In this document: positions 51,031 to 62,906 of the stretch, piece by piece | How the letters are laid out: each line of letters opens with the position of its first letter | Numbering within the stretch: position 1 is the first letter of the stretch | From: Himantopus leucocephalus | Taxonomy: Eukaryota; Chordata; Aves; Charadriiformes; Recurvirostridae | Assembly (NCBI GenBank): GCA_003993805.1 | Contig: RSEF01000006.1 | Location: 26,518,523-26,582,522, forward strand | Length of the DNA: 64,000 nucleotides | Direction of reading: 5' to 3' | Notes under the pieces: model-generated | Database searches by the model: none | Seen by the model: only the letters and a program-made list of their open reading frames with translations | What the model was told of the DNA's origin: nothing | Made by a program: the position numbers and the translations under genes

Positions 51031-53479
51031 GATCAATGTACCACACAAGACGAGGAGGGTTGAGGAATATGCGGAAAGCCAATTTGCAGGCCTAAGAATG
51101 AGTAAGACTTCTCTTCTGAGGCAGCAGAGTTGGGAAAGGGAGCATATAAATAAGGAGAAACTCCCCTTTAAGATGAAGCGCAGTCCCTGTCAGAAATAAG
51201 TAAGTTTTAGACCTCAGTTCAGGGCAGTGAGTGAAATGAATTAAAGGTGCAGAAAAACTGACCATGCCTGTGTCAAAAGGCAGAGCAGCCTCAAGGATTC
51301 TGGGCTTTTTAGTTCACTTTGCCATTGATGCTATCTTAGATGCCCAGCTGAGCCTGTTCTAACTTTATATCCTTTAAATCATTAAAAAAATCAATGTATG
51401 ACCCGCATTCCCCTTCAAGAGTGATATAGTTTGCAAAACCCTCTGGGATCCGCTGGAAGAATGGGATAAGAATGTCACACGTGTTTGGTTGGCTCCTCTC
51501 ATGGCAGGGTACATTCAGAGCAGTTGGGGCTGCTAACTCACGCTTTCATTCTGAAGGTATTTGTTCAGTAATGAATGAGGCAGAGGAGCAGACCTTGAGA
51601 AATCTGCGCACTCTGCTACCCTGCTGAGTCTGCTCAGATGGTAATGTAGAATGTCTGTTCTCTCCAGGGGTGTAAAGTACACCATCAAAATGCAGAAAAA
51701 CAGGCCTCTCAGAAAAATTGTGCCTGTACATACAAGGAAAATGGAGAAATGAAAAATTAAATGAAGTCAGGCTTTTTTTCCTCAAATGAAGACAGATCTC
51801 CTATTGCAAATGATGAGAAGCCTGCAAGATAATGCACCAGCTGGGGGCTTCTCTATGGGTTTAACTGGAAAGAGGACAACTAGCAGCAGCATCCCAGCAC
51901 TGGTTTGCAAGAAGGTTACTAATAATCACATCCCTGCGTCAATTGTGAGCAGCAGAAATTAGGAAAAGAAGGAAGAAGTTAAAAGCCAGCAATCCTCCTT
52001 ACATCTAATGATGTCCTCTTGGACATGCGCTTTCTGCTGGGATCTTCTAATACATCCAGATTCTTGCTGCTGCGGCTGTTACAGACTGTTATTGCTCTGG
52101 TGCTCAAAGACAGTGCCTAAGTTGGGTTTCGTAGTGTGAGGACTGTAAAGAAATACAGAAAATAATCACATCCTCCAAAACTTCTGAAGAAGTTACAACA
52201 AAATGAACTTTCTCTCCAAAATTTACCTGACCCTGCTGATGTTAAAGAAAGAAGGAAAAGCTAGAATAACAGGCTACACTGTCAGTGCCTACTCCATTCT
52301 TTATAGAAATATCTGCTGAAATGAAACGATGTGCTCTTTTTGGCCATAGTCTGGCAAAAGAGCAAACACTTAATCTGAGTGTCTGCTCACAGTTGCTTGA
52401 CCTCAAGGTGATTTGATCAAAAGCTTTATTTAATTGTATGGCAAGCAGCCTCTAGGGCTCCTTGACCTCACGTGTGTGATGTGGAAACATGTGATGACAG
52501 CTGGTGAGGGCTGTGTCTGTAGCTTCTCTCCTTAGTGGACTCATTTTGGGTGCCTGTAAGAATTTATTTTTGATTCTCAAGTCCTGCTTCATTTTTAATG
52601 AGCAAAGTAAACTTGGGTTAAAGTACCAGGTTCAAATATTTTTATTTTGGTGGATGAAAAACTGGCAATATGCGCTTGCAGCCCAGAAAGCCAATCACAT
52701 CTTGGTCTGCATAAAAAGAAACACGTCCAGCAGGTCAAGGGAGGTGATTCCGCTCCCCTCCCCCCGGCTCTGCTCTTTGAGATCCCACCTGAAGTACTGC
52801 ACAAATAAGAAAAGCCTCCGAACAGAAGGAAGTCCTGCTCCCTCTTCCCCATGAGGTGGCTTTTGCTGTACTCACGGACATCCAGCCTAGGCAGAACAGG
52901 AGGAGGCTAAAGAAGAGAAACTCGTCGGGCTTTCTTTGTGAGGTCTGGCATGGAGAAGGAGGTAGATGACCAGCAATATAAAAGGCAGCTGGAAGTTCAG
53001 CCAGGAGTACTAAGAGCAGTGTTACAGTACAGGTGTGCATGCAGCTTCATCTGCGACTGCCAAATCCGGTGAGCAAAGATTTCATCCCTCTGGTCTCAGC
53101 TCAGCCAACACTGCTACAGGTTTTCTGTTTCTGATATAGAGAGGGGGACATCTCAGTTGCTCTGCTACCTAGAAAGGGAGACCTCTTTCTAGCAGGTGTG
53201 GAAATCTAAGTCCAAGACCTAAAGGAAGCATGAATTAAGAATTAGAGATGTTAAATCACTTTGGTTGCTGCAGGGAGAGATGTAACCTCAGTGTGAATGG
53301 GGGTGTGTGAGCTCCCTCCTGTGTCTACTTGTGTGATAAAGGTGGACCTCAATGAGAGACCTAGCCAGAGAAGACTCTTCAGTCGCCAGCCTAAAGTACT
53401 TCTCAATCTCCTGTACTGGTAAGGCAGTGATGATGGCAGTATAGGGGAAAGTCTAGCGACAGGAATAAGAAATAGTCTG

Positions 53480-53690
53480 TTCAGTCTGGGCTGGTGAAAG
53501 TTAATTGCAACATAAAAATGCTACTATGGTATTAATGAGAAATCCACTTGTGGAGAGCACAGTGTCAGGCTGAACCTGCTATTTGTAAAATTTACACAGC
53601 AATCCACTAATTCTAATCTGTTTGATGTAATAAAAAACTTCAGTTTAGAAATTCTTTAAAGAAAATTTTAAAGATTCAAAGAAAAGACTG
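53480..53690. other. Candidate conserved non-coding element
   Basis: An AT-rich complex block with ggtattaatgagaaatccac at about 53528 and caatccactaattctaatct at about 53600. It lacks known repeats and coding potential. The call is based on texture and TAAT-core clustering alone. Confidence 0.18.
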
Positions 53691-54634
53691 TCTCTGTTAA
53701 GGTCTTTGTGATTTTTTTTTCTCTCCTCCCTCTGATTTTCATGGAGACCAGAAATCTCAGTATTTCAGAATTTCAGATCAGTGGTGTTTGAAGGTCATAT
53801 TTTAACCCCATTTTGTCCCTTTTTTCTTCAGTGTATGATAGAATACTGGAATGAATAACTTCCAGCTGATATCTTGTTCTGTTTCTGTGTAGCTTTCTTT
53901 TGCCATACTGTCAAGCTTCCAGGGGTGAAGAAGTATTTAAAAGGTGCAATGTGAGGAAAGGGAAAACACACACACTCCATGATGGAAAAAGAACAAAAAC
54001 CCCTGAAATCTTTAGTTTCTCTGGGTTAAACTGCAAAAGATAGAAAGGGGGAAAGAGGGGAAGAACCTTTCCTCAAAATAAGAAAACTGAACTGGCAATG
54101 ATGTGTGGCCAAATGAAGGGTTTGTGCGCCTTTAAGCTCCTTTTTTTCCTCAAGGTGCCTTGAGTGATCTATGAGAAGCTACCATTCCTTTCCAACAAAC
54201 CTTGCTTTCACGTCTGAACTGTTTGTAACTTTGAAATGATCTTAAAAAAGAGTCAGCAAAAAGCTGTGAATGGAGAGCATGTTCTATCTTGGGATAAAGT
54301 GGGGTCCAGGTGCCCCCAACCTCTTTTTTCACCCAGATCTGATTCAGTGGTGTCCTGTTGCCAGCCAGAAGGCAAGTGAGTGGTGGCAGTCACAAAGCGT
54401 GATCATCAGTCTGGTAACTGGGCTGAGATAAATCCCTCAGGTATGAAGCTTATATTTATTTAATTCCTTACTTGGGACACCCCTCTAGAAAGGAACAATA
54501 GTTTAGGTACAGCTATTGTGAGGAGCAGGAGTGTGAATGCTTTCTGTGGAACATACAGTTGTAGAAAGGAGTAGGAGGCATGGGATGGCCAAAACCCTGT
54601 TCAGAACTTCACCTTCGAAGTAGTGAGGCAATTT

Positions 54635-54735
54635 CAGCTCCATTTTACAGAGGGAAAATGGGGAAAGAGGTTTTAAATGGTTAGCTCCAGGCCCTGAAGG
54701 GAAAATCAGTGTTGGTTTGACCACTAGAACTATCA
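54635..54735 (-). mobile_element. Probable MIR relic (reverse orientation)
   Basis: The segment cagctccattttacagagg, then gaaaatggggaaagaggtt, and ttagctccaggccctgaag resembles the reverse complement of the MIR core (cattttacagatgaggaaac, tgaggcacagagaggttaag, cttgcccaaggtcac). Only this core is visible; the head and tail are unrecognisable. Confidence 0.5.
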
Positions 54736-55289
54736 CCTCTATCTCTGTTTGGACTACAGTCAACCCCATACAGATTAATAATCATAATGGTGCATTTCAG
54801 CTTTTATCAGACCTGATCTGATCTAACCTGTGGATGTGAAGATGAAAGGTTAATCCCCCGGGCCATCTGCTTTCCTTTACCTTTTCTGTCTGAATGCATT
54901 TTCCTTGTCTGTCTTGCCCATTTTTGGCATATGTCTCCTGCTGTCTTGTAACACTAATACTGGTTTACATCTGACTCTGTGCAGAGGACTGCAGCCTCTT
55001 CGAACAGCAGCTGCCTGTTTAGAGATGCTTACGATTTTCCTTTAGTATTTCCTCTCCTCTCCTGGCAACTCCTCTCAGTATGATTTATGAATAGCAAGCA
55101 TAGCTGGGGGTGATGCGAAGTATCAACACCTCTGAATTTCAGTGATAGGAACCGGGGTAATTAATAATAACAAACCAGGAGTGTTTGCTTTGCATGGAGA
55201 TCACGTAGCAGAGAAGTGCTATTCTGTACTCTTTGGGAATGGGGGAAGTCAGTCCTAGCCCTTCCCCGTGCTGTTAAATCTGCATGTCA

Positions 55290-55565
55290 TTTTCCTTAGA
55301 TAATTAAGCAATTCCAGCCTTTCAAGGAGAGAGACTCCCTCCTTTTTCCCTGTTAGCTTGCAGATGTAGTACATGTACCTTGCGGCAAATCAATGCTAAC
55401 TATATTACCATGCATTATTGCAGTAATGGAGTAGAGTAAGCCCAAGGAAAATGTTCAACCCTTGCAGATTGCATTATGAGCATGAGAATCTTTTATGTAG
55501 CAGACTTATTAATTGCATTTTCATTTGCATCCCTGACTTTTAACCCTTTTGAGATTGCTTTTCAA
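55290..55565. other. Candidate conserved non-coding element
   Basis: An AT-rich, non-repetitive block with aatcaatgctaactatatta at about 55388, tgcattattgcagtaatgg at about 55412, attaattgcattttcatttg at about 55508 (TAATTGCATTTTCATTTGCAT carries two octamer/POU-like ATTTGCAT-type sites) and aatgttcaacccttgcagat at about 55450. The homeodomain and POU-like motifs packed together resemble a neural or developmental enhancer. No ORF of note lies here. Needs alignment to confirm. Confidence 0.35.
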
Positions 55566-56084
55566 CTCCGGAGTACCGCTAAAATTGCCAAGTGTTGGAC
55601 AGATTCAGAAAAGGGAGAATGACAAGAGTGGTCTCTGCGGTACTGCACTGGAACCTGGACATCTGCTACAAAGCTGAGGAATAGATTTAAACCACCAGAA
55701 AAAAAGAAGGCAGCTCTTAAATCACTTAGTAGAACACAGAAAAAATATACCCCATGTTTGGAGTGACAAAGGTGGTCAGGTGCTCTTCTAAGGGAAGGGT
55801 AGTGAGGGGTTTTGGCCTCTCTACCTGTGCACCCGTTGGCCTGCCGTTTGCTTTTGCATTGCACAGAACACCTGTGCAGGCTGTTCCTCCTCCCTCACCA
55901 GGTGAACTCCCTGATTTGCCCCAGCAGCATTTTTATTTTGTGAAGAACAGCCTCCTTAGCTGTTCTCATTTGCAAAATGTCTGAAGGCAGCGAACTTGTG
56001 CGTTGGCTGCAAGTCATAATCTAGACTTCAGAGTGGGGATTGTCTCCTTGCTGCATTTGCAGGCCTTTTCCTGGAGCCTGATAG

Positions 56085-56360
56085 GAACTCTAGGCATTGC
56101 TATAATTTAAATGACTATTAACTTAGTAATTGGCATTTGCATCACGGAAGTGCACACAGCAGTGATGCCTGGCCTTTGCCAGCCCACTACTGAGCGTGCA
56201 TTACCCTGTGTGTGGGTTACACGTTGTTATCTTCATGGGGCCAGTATTATTAATTCTAATATCCTGTGGTTGTGTGAAACTTCAGTTAGTCCCCTGGCAA
56301 TTGAAGCTATCAGCCAAGACAGTCTAGCAAAGGCCGTAATAGCTGCCACTTAATTTTATC
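56085..56360. other. Candidate conserved non-coding element
   Basis: This block runs through ttaaatgactattaacttag at about 56107, taattggcatttgcatcacg at about 56128 (TAATTG next to an octamer-like ATTTGCAT) and ccagtattattaattctaat at about 56241. An 80-codon open frame crosses it but resembles no protein I know. Density of TAAT and POU-like cores suggests an enhancer rather than an exon. Confidence 0.33.
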
Positions 56361-56886
56361 CTATTACCTGTCTTAGAGGTAGTTGGGAGCAAAAATTTGA
56401 CCCAGACTCCCCCTTTCAGAATGTTTCAAACTCTATTTACATGAGATTTGATTCAACCTGGCTCCTTTTAGGAGTAAGTTGTTGCTGAATCAGGGCACAG
56501 GAGATTTGCCGGGACTGGCTTGGTAAGAAACACCTGCCTACAGCCAGCTGCTTGCTGCTGTAGTTCTGTGTTATTTTTCTTTATATTAATACTTCCTTTT
56601 CATTCTGTTCCTCCCCACTAAATATACACTCTTCCATTCATGTTGACTAGTATAAAGTCTTTCTTCAGTGCTGTAGTTCAATTTCTCTCTTGTTTGGGGT
56701 TGTTCTTAAAAGAAAGGAAGGAAATAGCCATAGGTGAGAATCTTAAAAGGTGGTGTTTGTTGTGGGAGAGAAAACGGCACCAAGCTGTGGCAGGTTGAAC
56801 ATCTTCCTGTGAAGTCCCACCATCAAAGCTGGGGTCCCTGCCAGACTTATTTCTCTCAAGCTTGCTAAGAAAATTCTGCCTTAGTG

Positions 56887-56902
56887 CACACACACACACA
56901 CA
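56887..56902 (+). repeat. (CA)8 microsatellite
   Basis: Eight perfect CA units flanked by unique sequence. It is a short simple repeat. Confidence 0.95.
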
Positions 56903-57118
56903 AATTGCTTTGCATTTAACTTGAGTAGAGAAGAAACAAAAAGAGCTCCTTCACCTTCTAGGTCTATCTCAAGCTTGGGGGGAGTGGAAGAGGGAAAGAT
57001 TTGTCTGGAAGAGGATACAAAGTGGAAAAAGTACCCGGGGTGAGAGCAAGGTCTTAATTGTAGAGAACAGTTTCTGTGTCACTGGCCACAGCAGCTTCAT
57101 TCTTCCAGTATGCACTCT

Positions 57119-57145
57119 GGGGGCGGGGGGGTGGGGGGAGGGAGG
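57119..57145 (+). repeat. G-rich run, potential G-quadruplex
   Basis: Consecutive G tracts of 5, 7, 6 and 3 bases are separated by single bases (C, T, A), followed by A and GG. This satisfies the usual four-tract G-quadruplex pattern with very short loops, which favours a stable parallel fold. It stands in otherwise ordinary AT-leaning DNA, about 5 kb before the CpG island. Confidence 0.85.
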
Positions 57146-59308
57146 CAGTTTGTGTCATTTTTCTGTCTTGTTTCTGATTTCTACAGGAGAGTTTTCTAAA
57201 ATATCTCCTGTGCAGTATCTGGTTGGCTGGAGGCTATCAAGAAAGTTTTCCATCCTTGTGGATTTGTGGGTTCTTGCTGTTTCTTTTGCCAGTAGCCTGT
57301 GAGGACCTGGATGTGGCTGATGTTTGGTGCCCCTCTTTATCTGAAATGACTAAGTCCTTTAAATATCTTCCCTGGGAGCTTCTCCCCCAGACTAGGGGAG
57401 GAAGTAAGTCTGCTGGGATTGCTGAGGACAACATTATCTTGTTGCCCTGGGAGCTAGCACCATGCTGCATGGGAATGCTTGGAGATGGCACGGTCAACTC
57501 CAGTCAGTGACACGTTCCTAAGATATCCCCTTAGTTGTGGTTTGTGTTGTATGACTTGTGGCCTTATGGGGACTTTGGTTTACAGCCGGTAGTACAGCAC
57601 TGACTGGCTGATTACTCCTTAATGGGCTTTAGGGATTTCACTGTTGCAATCTTTGGTTCATAACAGTGATCTCTGCAATAAGACAGTCCTAGGACTCCTC
57701 GAGAAGGGAAAGCTGTGTCAAACAAAAATCAGCGTGTCTCAGATGGTAGCATCCCTGGGAAAATAGAAGTGATATTGCACACCCCACACAACTTCAGTTA
57801 CACTTGATAATACTTGGTGTATCTTCAATGATTGCTCTCTAAATAGGATCCCAACCAGCAGATGCTTGGGAGTTACGGAATTTAATTTTTTTGAACTGAA
57901 GTGGGAGCAGCTGACTTTGTTGAGCCTACAAGCCATGTGGAGCCTTGGAAATTTGGAGCCCAAGGAGATGTTGAGTACAGGAGATGGTATAAGCTCTTGA
58001 GGAGTCCCATCAGGATACAGGATAAATATGGGATAGTTTCCCTTTCTTTCTTTTGCTGGAGCCACTAGCTGTTGATATCTTTTTAGTGGGATTGTTGAGA
58101 GGATGGAGAGATGGGGTCTGGCAATAGACCTTCCACCACAATGCAGGGTGAGGAGGGACAGCTTGAGTCTGATAGAGCACAATTTGCTCTATCAAATATC
58201 AGGATTCCTTTTCTCCATGCAACCTGAGAGACTGAGGCATACCTTGGGACAGAAAAGGAGATGAGGGTCATTTACTCTCTCTGAATCAATGACCATGTGA
58301 ATATGAGTCACATTCCCTGTTTTTAATCAGATTTTCTCCAAATGGGATATCTTAGTACTTATAGCATGTCCTTGGATATTATAACATCTTAAACCATGAT
58401 TATGCCTCTCTTCATTATACGCGGCACAGTTGGACCCAGCTTTTTAGACAAGCTCTTTGAATTCAGAAGATAAAGTGGGGCTGCAGGTTTGAATGTCCTG
58501 ACCCAGAGCTTTCGAAGTGATGCTAAGGAGCATACTTTCAAAGACTTGGCAAATGCTTCTGAAAATCTAGGATCTTATTGCAGTCCTGGATGATTTGAAA
58601 TCTGGGAGACAGGGGATCCTATATTTCTGGCTGGGGTCTCCAAGACAGAGATACATGCAACCTGCAGCGAATTGAGCACAGTGGACCTGTGTGCTGCACA
58701 ACTTATCTTTGTATATGCTGCAAATCCACGCACTCATTCCGTTCTGAAAAGCTCTTTGGTATTTCTGGTATTGCTGATTACCAGCAGAAAGGGATTTTCT
58801 TATCATGGCTTTAGGACCAACACCAGAACCCAACATTAACTAGGAGCATGATCTAAAAGCTGCAGAATCTCCCCAGAGCATTCAAAACACCTCTGCCTTC
58901 TCTGTGTTGCCAAGTCCTTCACCTGCACTGTGCAGGTTGTGCACCTTTTGGGCAACCTTAGCAGTGGGTGAAGATAGTGGAGCTATCTGAGCATTCCTGA
59001 ATGAGAGGGGCTCTTCTGTCTCCTACAGACATGGTGTTTGGATAGAAAGAAATCAAAAGGAGGGATGCAGACAGGCCGGTCACCAAACCTGGCATCGCAT
59101 CTGCTCATGCTGGTCAAGTTCTGAGCCTGAGGGTGAGATCCACAGGTTCTTCACTCTGCCAAGCCTCTACCTGCTGCAGTTCCAGTGCAGCCTGTGGCAC
59201 CCTCTCCTGCTCTGGGGCATTGTGTGAATCGTGTTGATCAAGAGGATAGTGGTGCTGTGATGCGGTGAGGGGACCCACTACGTCATGAGAACCCTGCTCC
59301 AACATCAG

Positions 59309-59346
59309 CTGTGATCAAATTGTCCCACTGTGATCAAATTTTCCCA
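59309..59346 (+). repeat. 19-bp direct tandem duplication
   Basis: ctgtgatcaaattgtccca at 59309-59327 is followed without a spacer by ctgtgatcaaattttccca at 59328-59346, with a single difference. Each copy carries TGATCAAA, similar to a TCF/LEF site on the reverse strand but lacking its final G. The near-identity implies a recent slippage event. Confidence 0.95.
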
Positions 59347-60409
59347 TGACCTAGGAAAAGTAAAACACTTCCCTTGGCGTGCTGGTACGTGGTACCCATG
59401 TTGCATGCTTGTGTGCTGGGCTGCCGGACTCCCACTTCATCGTGTAGAGCAGGAGCTAGATTTCCTCTTGCAGCATCTGCGCAGCGTTTTTTTTGCAGCC
59501 CCTGTTTAGGAGGTTTGCAGCAAGTCTGGCAACGCAAAGGGCTCCCCACCATGGGCCTGCTGTGCTTCAGAGGCAGACCGTCTGCTGCACACCCTGACTG
59601 GCTGTGCTAGGAGAAAATCTGCCCCATGATGGGGGTAGTACCGTACCAGCAGAGACAGTGGGGGCCCTGCCTGCAGGTGACATTTAGTCTGAGGAGAGAG
59701 GGACACTTCAGCTTTTAATGATTTTTGTTTAGGTAGATTCAGACCTTTCCTTAGTAAACAAGACAGCATTATCACAGAGCTGCTTTGTTTTCTGGTGACT
59801 GTTCTCACACATTGTAAATAGGTTAAAGTTAACTGAAGCAAGCATTGATTTTTCTCTTAGTACGTGTGGGATTTCCTCCCTTGGGAGGGCTTGAGTAGTG
59901 TGGGAGACCTTCAGGGGAGGGTGTAGGTGTGTGAAGAGAGTGCCATGTAGCTGGGACATTACTTTTTTTCCCCACTCAAAATTTTCAATGTACAATCTCT
60001 TCCCCAACTCTCCCCGCTTTCTTTCAGGTTCCAGCAAGTAAGGTTCCAGCTCCCACACAGAAATTTTCTGGGGTGATAGTGACTGGGAGACACACTCTGG
60101 GTCTCGAGGGAGGCCTGGGTATGCGCAGTCCTGCAGGAGGAGAGGGGCATGGAGCAACAATGGGCAGAGCTGGGCAAAACAGAAAGGATGGGGGTACTGG
60201 GGAGCAGGTCTGCAACTAGCAGTGGAGGTAGTGATGGTGCAGTTATTGATATGTGTGATAGGAGTTAACTTTTCAATTTCATAGTACTTTTTTTTTTCCG
60301 AATGAAAGTCCCAAAATAGGGGGAAAAAAACCCAAACCCCCAAATGATCAGTGCTACTTTAGAAGGCTTTGGCATGAAATGATTTTGTCAGGGTCTATTT
60401 GTTTCTTTC

Positions 60410-60670
60410 TTTAGATAGTGCCATTAGACTGCTTCCATCCATATCATCTCCTCCAAACAAACATAACTCCCGCAATTGTCTTTCTTGCCTTAATTGAACC
60501 CAGCTCCCCCTTGGTTATAGGCATGTTCTGCTACTTTGTATTTGTGCCCCAATTTGCCTTCCAGAACATTTACTCACTTGCTTACTTAGAAATGTACCGC
60601 ATTGCCTGGCGTTATGGCATATGGTTGCCTTACATCAATTAAAAATCAACATGGTCCAACAGAATATAAC
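60410..60670. other. Candidate conserved non-coding element
   Basis: A non-repetitive block about 1.5 kb before the CpG island contains ccatatcatctcctccaaac at about 60439, ctttcttgccttaattgaac at about 60480 and cttacatcaattaaaaatca at about 60632. A 74-codon open frame spans it, rich in aromatic residues, with no known family resemblance. Its proximity to the promoter makes a cis-regulatory role plausible. Confidence 0.3.
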
Positions 60671-60711
60671 ACCAACCCCTGCTTCTTTGAATGGATGTTT
60701 GCAGCTGGGTA

Positions 60712-60770
60712 GGGATTAAAGCAGATTGTAATGGATTAGACCAGGGATTAAAACAGCCTGTAATGGATAC
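60712..60770 (+). repeat. 32-bp spaced direct duplication
   Basis: The unit starting gggattaaagcagattgtaa at 60712 recurs at 60744 as gggattaaaacagcctgtaa, both continuing with tggat. The repeat period is 32 bp, with a few substitutions per copy. It lies about 1.4 kb before the CpG island. Confidence 0.9.
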
Positions 60771-62159
60771 TGTGTTGAACTATTCCATTTCTATTCTTGG
60801 ATATAGACTGTGCAACTCTTGGGTTGTCAAATGACATCCTCACTGTCACCGTGTCACGCAACACGCCGGGTTTTGAAGCAAACCTGATACTCCTGCAACA
60901 GGGATGGTACAAACTGGAAAAGCCCCTTCCTTTTCTGCGTGCTGGTGATGGGCACGCAGTTCGCGAATCGTGCAGGAGATGGGGGTGTTGCTCACGCTAC
61001 CTTTGTCATCTAGAGAAAGAAAGGGATTAGAGAGCGCTGCCGCTTCTCGCTCTGGCACTGAGGCCTCTGCTAAGGACCAGGAGATTTTAACACAGTCCCA
61101 CACCATCAGTGGGACTTCAGCTGTGCGTCCTATTATTTGACAGTAATAAGCAGGTACTGATGAAGGGTTTTAAGGATTTTCTTTAGAAACACCGTCCTTT
61201 CCTGTGGATATCTGTCCGAGAAATGAGGGCCTGGGGTAATCTTGCTGATACAGTATAAACTGAATGTCTGGGATTGTCCCTGAGCGGAGCAGGTGTGGAT
61301 GACATTCACAGAGGGTGATTTTAGATGCAGGTAACAGCTCTTCAGTCTGCAGGGAAGGAGAGACCTGCTATTGAGGTGCTGAAAGTACTGCCCTAAAGAA
61401 AGTGTTGGTGAACACACTTGTGCATGAAGCCCGTCACATTCTGTGCCATGTCCAGCACAGCTGGGCTCTTGTGGTGACAAAGACCGATGTGGTGGACACA
61501 AAGCAATGCCTTGTGTTGGCAGGATTTGAGAAAGGAGATGTGTCCACAAGTCCTGTCTTGGTGTGGGTGGGCTTTGGTCATGAAGTGGGGGATCATGCTG
61601 CACAAATGAGTGGCCGATCCAGGTGTGAACAAGCACTAGGTCTTAAACAGTGTCCAGCAAGGCTGAGAAGACAAATGGGACTGTGTGACCTGCACAATGG
61701 CTAAGCAGCGGCAGTTGCTAGCCCCACAGTAGCTTTTACTTTGTGGTGACAGGGGTCCTGGACATGCAGAAATCTTCAGGAGCAGCAGTGAACTGCTGCT
61801 GGGTCCAGAGGGTCTGCAGAAACTTTAATTATAAGGACAAGTTCTGCGTGTCACAGCTGCAGCCTCACTGTAGGAGGATGACATTAGGTGGGCAGTGCAT
61901 CCCCTTACAGTGTATAGCAATGACAAGATCCATGGGTGGCATGCGTGACACTGTTCTTGCAGCAGTCATCTAGGGAGTAGGGAGACAGCTGAGGTCCTTC
62001 CCGTTCCCCATACCATGGCGTTCCTTTACAAGCAGCAGGAGGGTGCAGTCTGGGGCTGGCCCGGCTCTGGGCATGCAGAGCAGCACTTGCCACAGGTGTG
62101 TGTAACTTGTGCAATCCCCTCGCCCGCGGTTTTATGGATCAGCTCTGGCTGAGGCCCAC

Positions 62160-62260
62160 GTCACCGCTCCCACACAAATGAAATGTCATCTCCTAAACAT
62201 TTTGGCACCGTAATTTGAAAAGGAGCCGATTCCAAGCCAGAAATAACATCCGTTGGGTTG
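62160..62260. other. Possible conserved element at the CpG island edge
   Basis: Between the AT-leaning flank and the CpG island lies an unusually non-repetitive block running through acacaaatgaaatgtcatct, acattttggcaccgtaattt and ataacatccgttgggttg. Its mixed composition and lack of simple-sequence decay resemble constrained promoter-proximal DNA. This is a texture judgement without alignment. Confidence 0.25.
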
Positions 62261-62401
62261 GGGGCGAGTGATTTGCTTCCCCTGCCCCCACCTCCCACTT
62301 CCCCTCTCTATGTCGGGATTTGCGGCTCACGGGCAGGGCCGTGCCCGTGGCCAGGGGCGCCCACCGCGCACCAGCTCGCCCAGCCCCCTGCCTTCCCCCC
62401 A

Positions 62402-62417
62402 CCCCCCCNCCCCCCCC
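62402..62417. other. C run with an ambiguous base
   Basis: Seven C, one N (62409) and eight C inside the CpG island. The run length is uncertain, so reading frames cannot be trusted across it. Confidence 0.9.
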
Positions 62418-62894
62418 GGAGCTGTTAGCGCTTTTCTCCGCAAACCGGCTGACACCCCGAACCCTCTTTTCACTCCCGCAGGACTGCCGTTTAGCCACAG
62501 CTCCCACCGTTTGCAACAGCCCAGAGGTGTTTGCAGCCCCCCTTTTCCCTCCTCCAACTTGCTGCTCGCCCTCCCCAGCGGCAGCCGGGCGGCACAGACC
62601 GCCCCAGCCCCAGTTACCCGCTCTGCAGCAGGGGGTGGCTCAGCGCAGGGCATCGGCTAACAAGGGACACCCCCCGCCCCCGCCCCCGGCTCCCCCAGCG
62701 CGGGCACGGCCATCACCGATCCTTTCTCTGTCCCTCTCTCCCTCCGCTCCTCGCCGCGCTGGAAGACCAACGTTAGTCAGGAGAAACTGTTGAGCCGTCC
62801 CCGCTCTGGGACTGGAGGTGGCGGGGGCGGGAGGGGGGAGAGATACCGCGGGGAGAGCCGTGTAGTTGGTGGATGCGTCCTTGGACGGCAAAGA

Positions 62895-62906
62895 ATGGCT
62901 GATGTG
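62895..62906 (+). CDS. Candidate first coding exon end (Met-Ala-Asp-Val then splice donor)
   Basis: Inside the CpG island an ATG at 62895 has a good start context: A at -3 and G at +4 (aagaATGG). Four codons later, ATG GCT GAT GTG runs directly into gtaagtgggagg, a near-consensus U2-type splice donor in phase 0. A plausible reading is a first exon whose 5' UTR lies upstream in the GC-rich block (about 62820-62894) and whose protein continues in an exon beyond the window. Against this, the frame is open upstream for at least 40 codons with no in-frame stop close to the ATG, short ATG-plus-donor combinations arise by chance, and no downstream acceptor or exon is in view. I cannot name the gene from four residues. 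The donor could equally belong to a non-coding first exon. Confidence 0.25.

Larger units (their letters stand above)
41045..54630. other. No recognised gene; several candidate elements
   Basis: No frame in this interval resembles a known protein; the longest are about 128 codons at 42843-43229 (minus) and 116 codons at 52504-52854, both composition-driven. Candidate elements at 47240, 49180, 50760 and 53480 are listed separately. Confidence 0.55.
54740..62095. other. No recognised gene; candidate enhancers and short repeats upstream of the CpG island
   Basis: Includes candidate elements at 55290, 56085 and 60410, the G-rich run at 57119, and duplications at 59309 and 60712. The longest open frame in the upstream part of the window (204 codons, minus strand, 60343-59729) has no recognisable domain, no promoter and no neighbouring exon, so I treat it as chance. 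Confidence 0.55.

Noticed and set aside
59729..60343. 204-codon open frame on the minus strand
   Set aside because: Longest frame upstream of the CpG island, but it has no recognisable domain, no promoter and low-complexity stretches, and it overlaps other frames. A frame of this size is expected by chance in 64 kb of both strands.
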